Assembly: GCF_003286415.2 (NCBI RefSeq)
Contig: NZ_CP043450.1
Coordinates: forward strand, 5,952,001-6,016,000
Reading direction: 5' to 3'
DNA length: 64,000 nt
Source: Mucilaginibacter rubeus
GTDB lineage: Bacteria > Bacteroidota > Bacteroidia > Sphingobacteriales > Sphingobacteriaceae
Shown here: positions 63,175-64,000 of the stretch, in pieces
How the letters are laid out: the number at the start of each line of letters is the position of its first letter
How positions within the stretch are numbered: position 1 is the first letter of the stretch
Translations under genes and position numbers: made by a program
Notes under the pieces: generated by a model
Databases searched by the model: none
What the model was told of the DNA's origin: nothing
The model's input: the letters and a program-made list of their open reading frames with translations, nothing else

Positions 63175-64000
63175 TTAATTTTTCAATTTACGATAGGCCC
63201 AGCCAAAAATTAACGGAAAAACCCATAAGCTAAATAGCATAGCACATAAAATGCCCCCGATAACAACACGCGCCAATGGCCGGGAGCTTTCAGAACCTAT
63301 GCCGTGTGATATAGCTGCAGGGAACAAACCTATGGCAGCCATTAAAGCGGTCATCATTACCGGCCTGATCCTGGAGTTTACGCCGAGCTTGATAGCCGTA
63401 TACAAGTCAGTTTGAGTCCTCCCCTTCAAGTTTTCGAGGTTTTGTTTGAAAATACTGATCAGTAGTACACCATCCTGGATACAGATCCCGAACAGGGCTA
63501 TAAAACCAATGCCCGCAGAAATACTGAAATTGGTTCCTGTTAAAAACAGGGCTATGATCCCGCCCACAATGGCGAAGGGCACATTAAGAAATACAAGTGC
63601 GGCATCTTTTACATTACCGAACATGATGAACAATAAACCGAAGATCAGTATCAGGCTTACGGGTACCACCTGCGTTAACCTTTTTTGAGCACGCTGCTGG
63701 TTCTCAAAATCTCCCTGCCAGGCCATATGATAGCCACGATCCAATTTCACCTGCGCGTCAACCTTGCGCCGGGCTTCGGCAATGGTGCTGCCCATGTCCC
63801 GACCGCGCACAGAAAATTTAAGGGTAGCGTAACGTTCATTTTCGTCCCTGAATATCAGGCAGGGCCCTGTCTTCTGTGTAATATCCGCAATTTGCTTAAT
63901 TGCCACTTTAGCTCCACTTTGCGTTGGTACCATCAGGTTGCCGATATCGGCAGGTGTACGCCTGAAAGCTTCCGGAAAACGTACCCGGATATCAAACGTT
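63175..64000 (-). CDS. CzcA/CusA-type RND efflux pump, C-terminal part
   Basis: The frame is open to the window edge at 64000, so only the C-terminal 274 residues are visible. Blocks: TFDIRVRFPEAFRRTPADIGNL, GFIALFGICIQDGVLLISIFKQNL and RIRPVMMTALMAAIGLFPAAISHGIGSES, typical of the heavy-metal efflux class of RND pumps. It ends WAYRKLKN. It drives export of metal cations, probably together with an outer-membrane channel and adaptor outside the window. Four or more spans are visible in this fragment. Confidence 0.92.
   Translation of the reverse strand, partial: TFDIRVRFPEAFRRTPADIGNLMVPTQSGAKVAIKQIADITQKTGPCLIFRDENERYATLKFSVRGRDMGSTIAEARRKVDAQVKLDRGYHMAWQGDFENQQRAQKRLTQVVPVSLILIFGLLFIMFGNVKDAALVFLNVPFAIVGGIIALFLTGTNFSISAGIGFIALFGICIQDGVLLISIFKQNLENLKGRTQTDLYTAIKLGVNSRIRPVMMTALMAAIGLFPAAISHGIGSESSRPLARVVIGGILCAMLFSLWVFPLIFGWAYRKLKN

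Overview
This window looks like chromosome from a Bacteroidota of the Sphingobacteriaceae, most like Mucilaginibacter or Pedobacter. The reasons are a complete batA-E (aerotolerance) operon, a DUF5687-type ABC permease, a SMUG2-type glycosylase, a DUF6515-type Gly-rich secreted protein, FtsX/MacB permeases ending in the same NPVKSLRSE tail, and several promoters with the Bacteroidota -7 element TAnnTTTG paired with a -33 TTG. Strong Shine-Dalgarno sites are mostly absent. I found no rRNA, tRNA, CRISPR, phage or transposase gene.

Layout. Positions 1-5300: a PafA-type alkaline phosphatase, two thiamine-related proteins with altered active-site motifs, small unknown proteins and the Gly-rich secreted protein. 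5600-9160: rarA, then a DUF5687 permease with its ATPase. 9260-12350: a TlpA-like thioredoxin, an acyl-CoA dehydrogenase behind a 36-bp perfect palindrome, and a small XRE regulator. 12435-16776: a tandem pair of M13 (neprilysin-like) metallopeptidases; the second has lost the lipobox cysteine. 17371-20265: a SNF2-family helicase. 20607-29019: the moxR-DUF58-BatD-like-batA-batB-batC-batD-batE operon, with a promoter just upstream of moxR. 29365-34481: minus-strand genes for a PfkB kinase, a GT4 glycosyltransferase with a GDPD-like protein, GluQRS and an SDR. 34609-41818: SMUG2, then a carbohydrate and nucleoside group (nucleoside hydrolase, GH35-like, GH13) and an outer-membrane beta-barrel. 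41877-47665: a blaI-blaR1-S41 peptidase operon with a multi-site operator, flanked by two small secreted proteins. 47748-53396: an FG-GAP/ASPIC lipoprotein, a small unknown and two multi-spanning acyltransferases. 53540-64000: a PAS protein with an orphan HisKA-like helix, an unknown 411-residue protein, an AraC regulator fused to an FtsX permease, a small membrane protein, an orphan SUKH protein, a second FtsX permease, and the C-terminal part of a CzcA-type RND pump cut by the window edge.

Intergenic DNA is rich in palindromic repeats of at least five families (called A to E here). They often lie between convergent genes, and one supplies the ribosome-binding site inside the bat operon. The most unusual items are the AraC-FtsX fusion, the array of five alternating heptamers at the blaI promoter together with a 29-residue-repeat sensor domain on BlaR1, the palindrome ahead of the acyl-CoA dehydrogenase, and the diverged M13 pair. 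All functional assignments come from reading motifs by eye; no database search was run.
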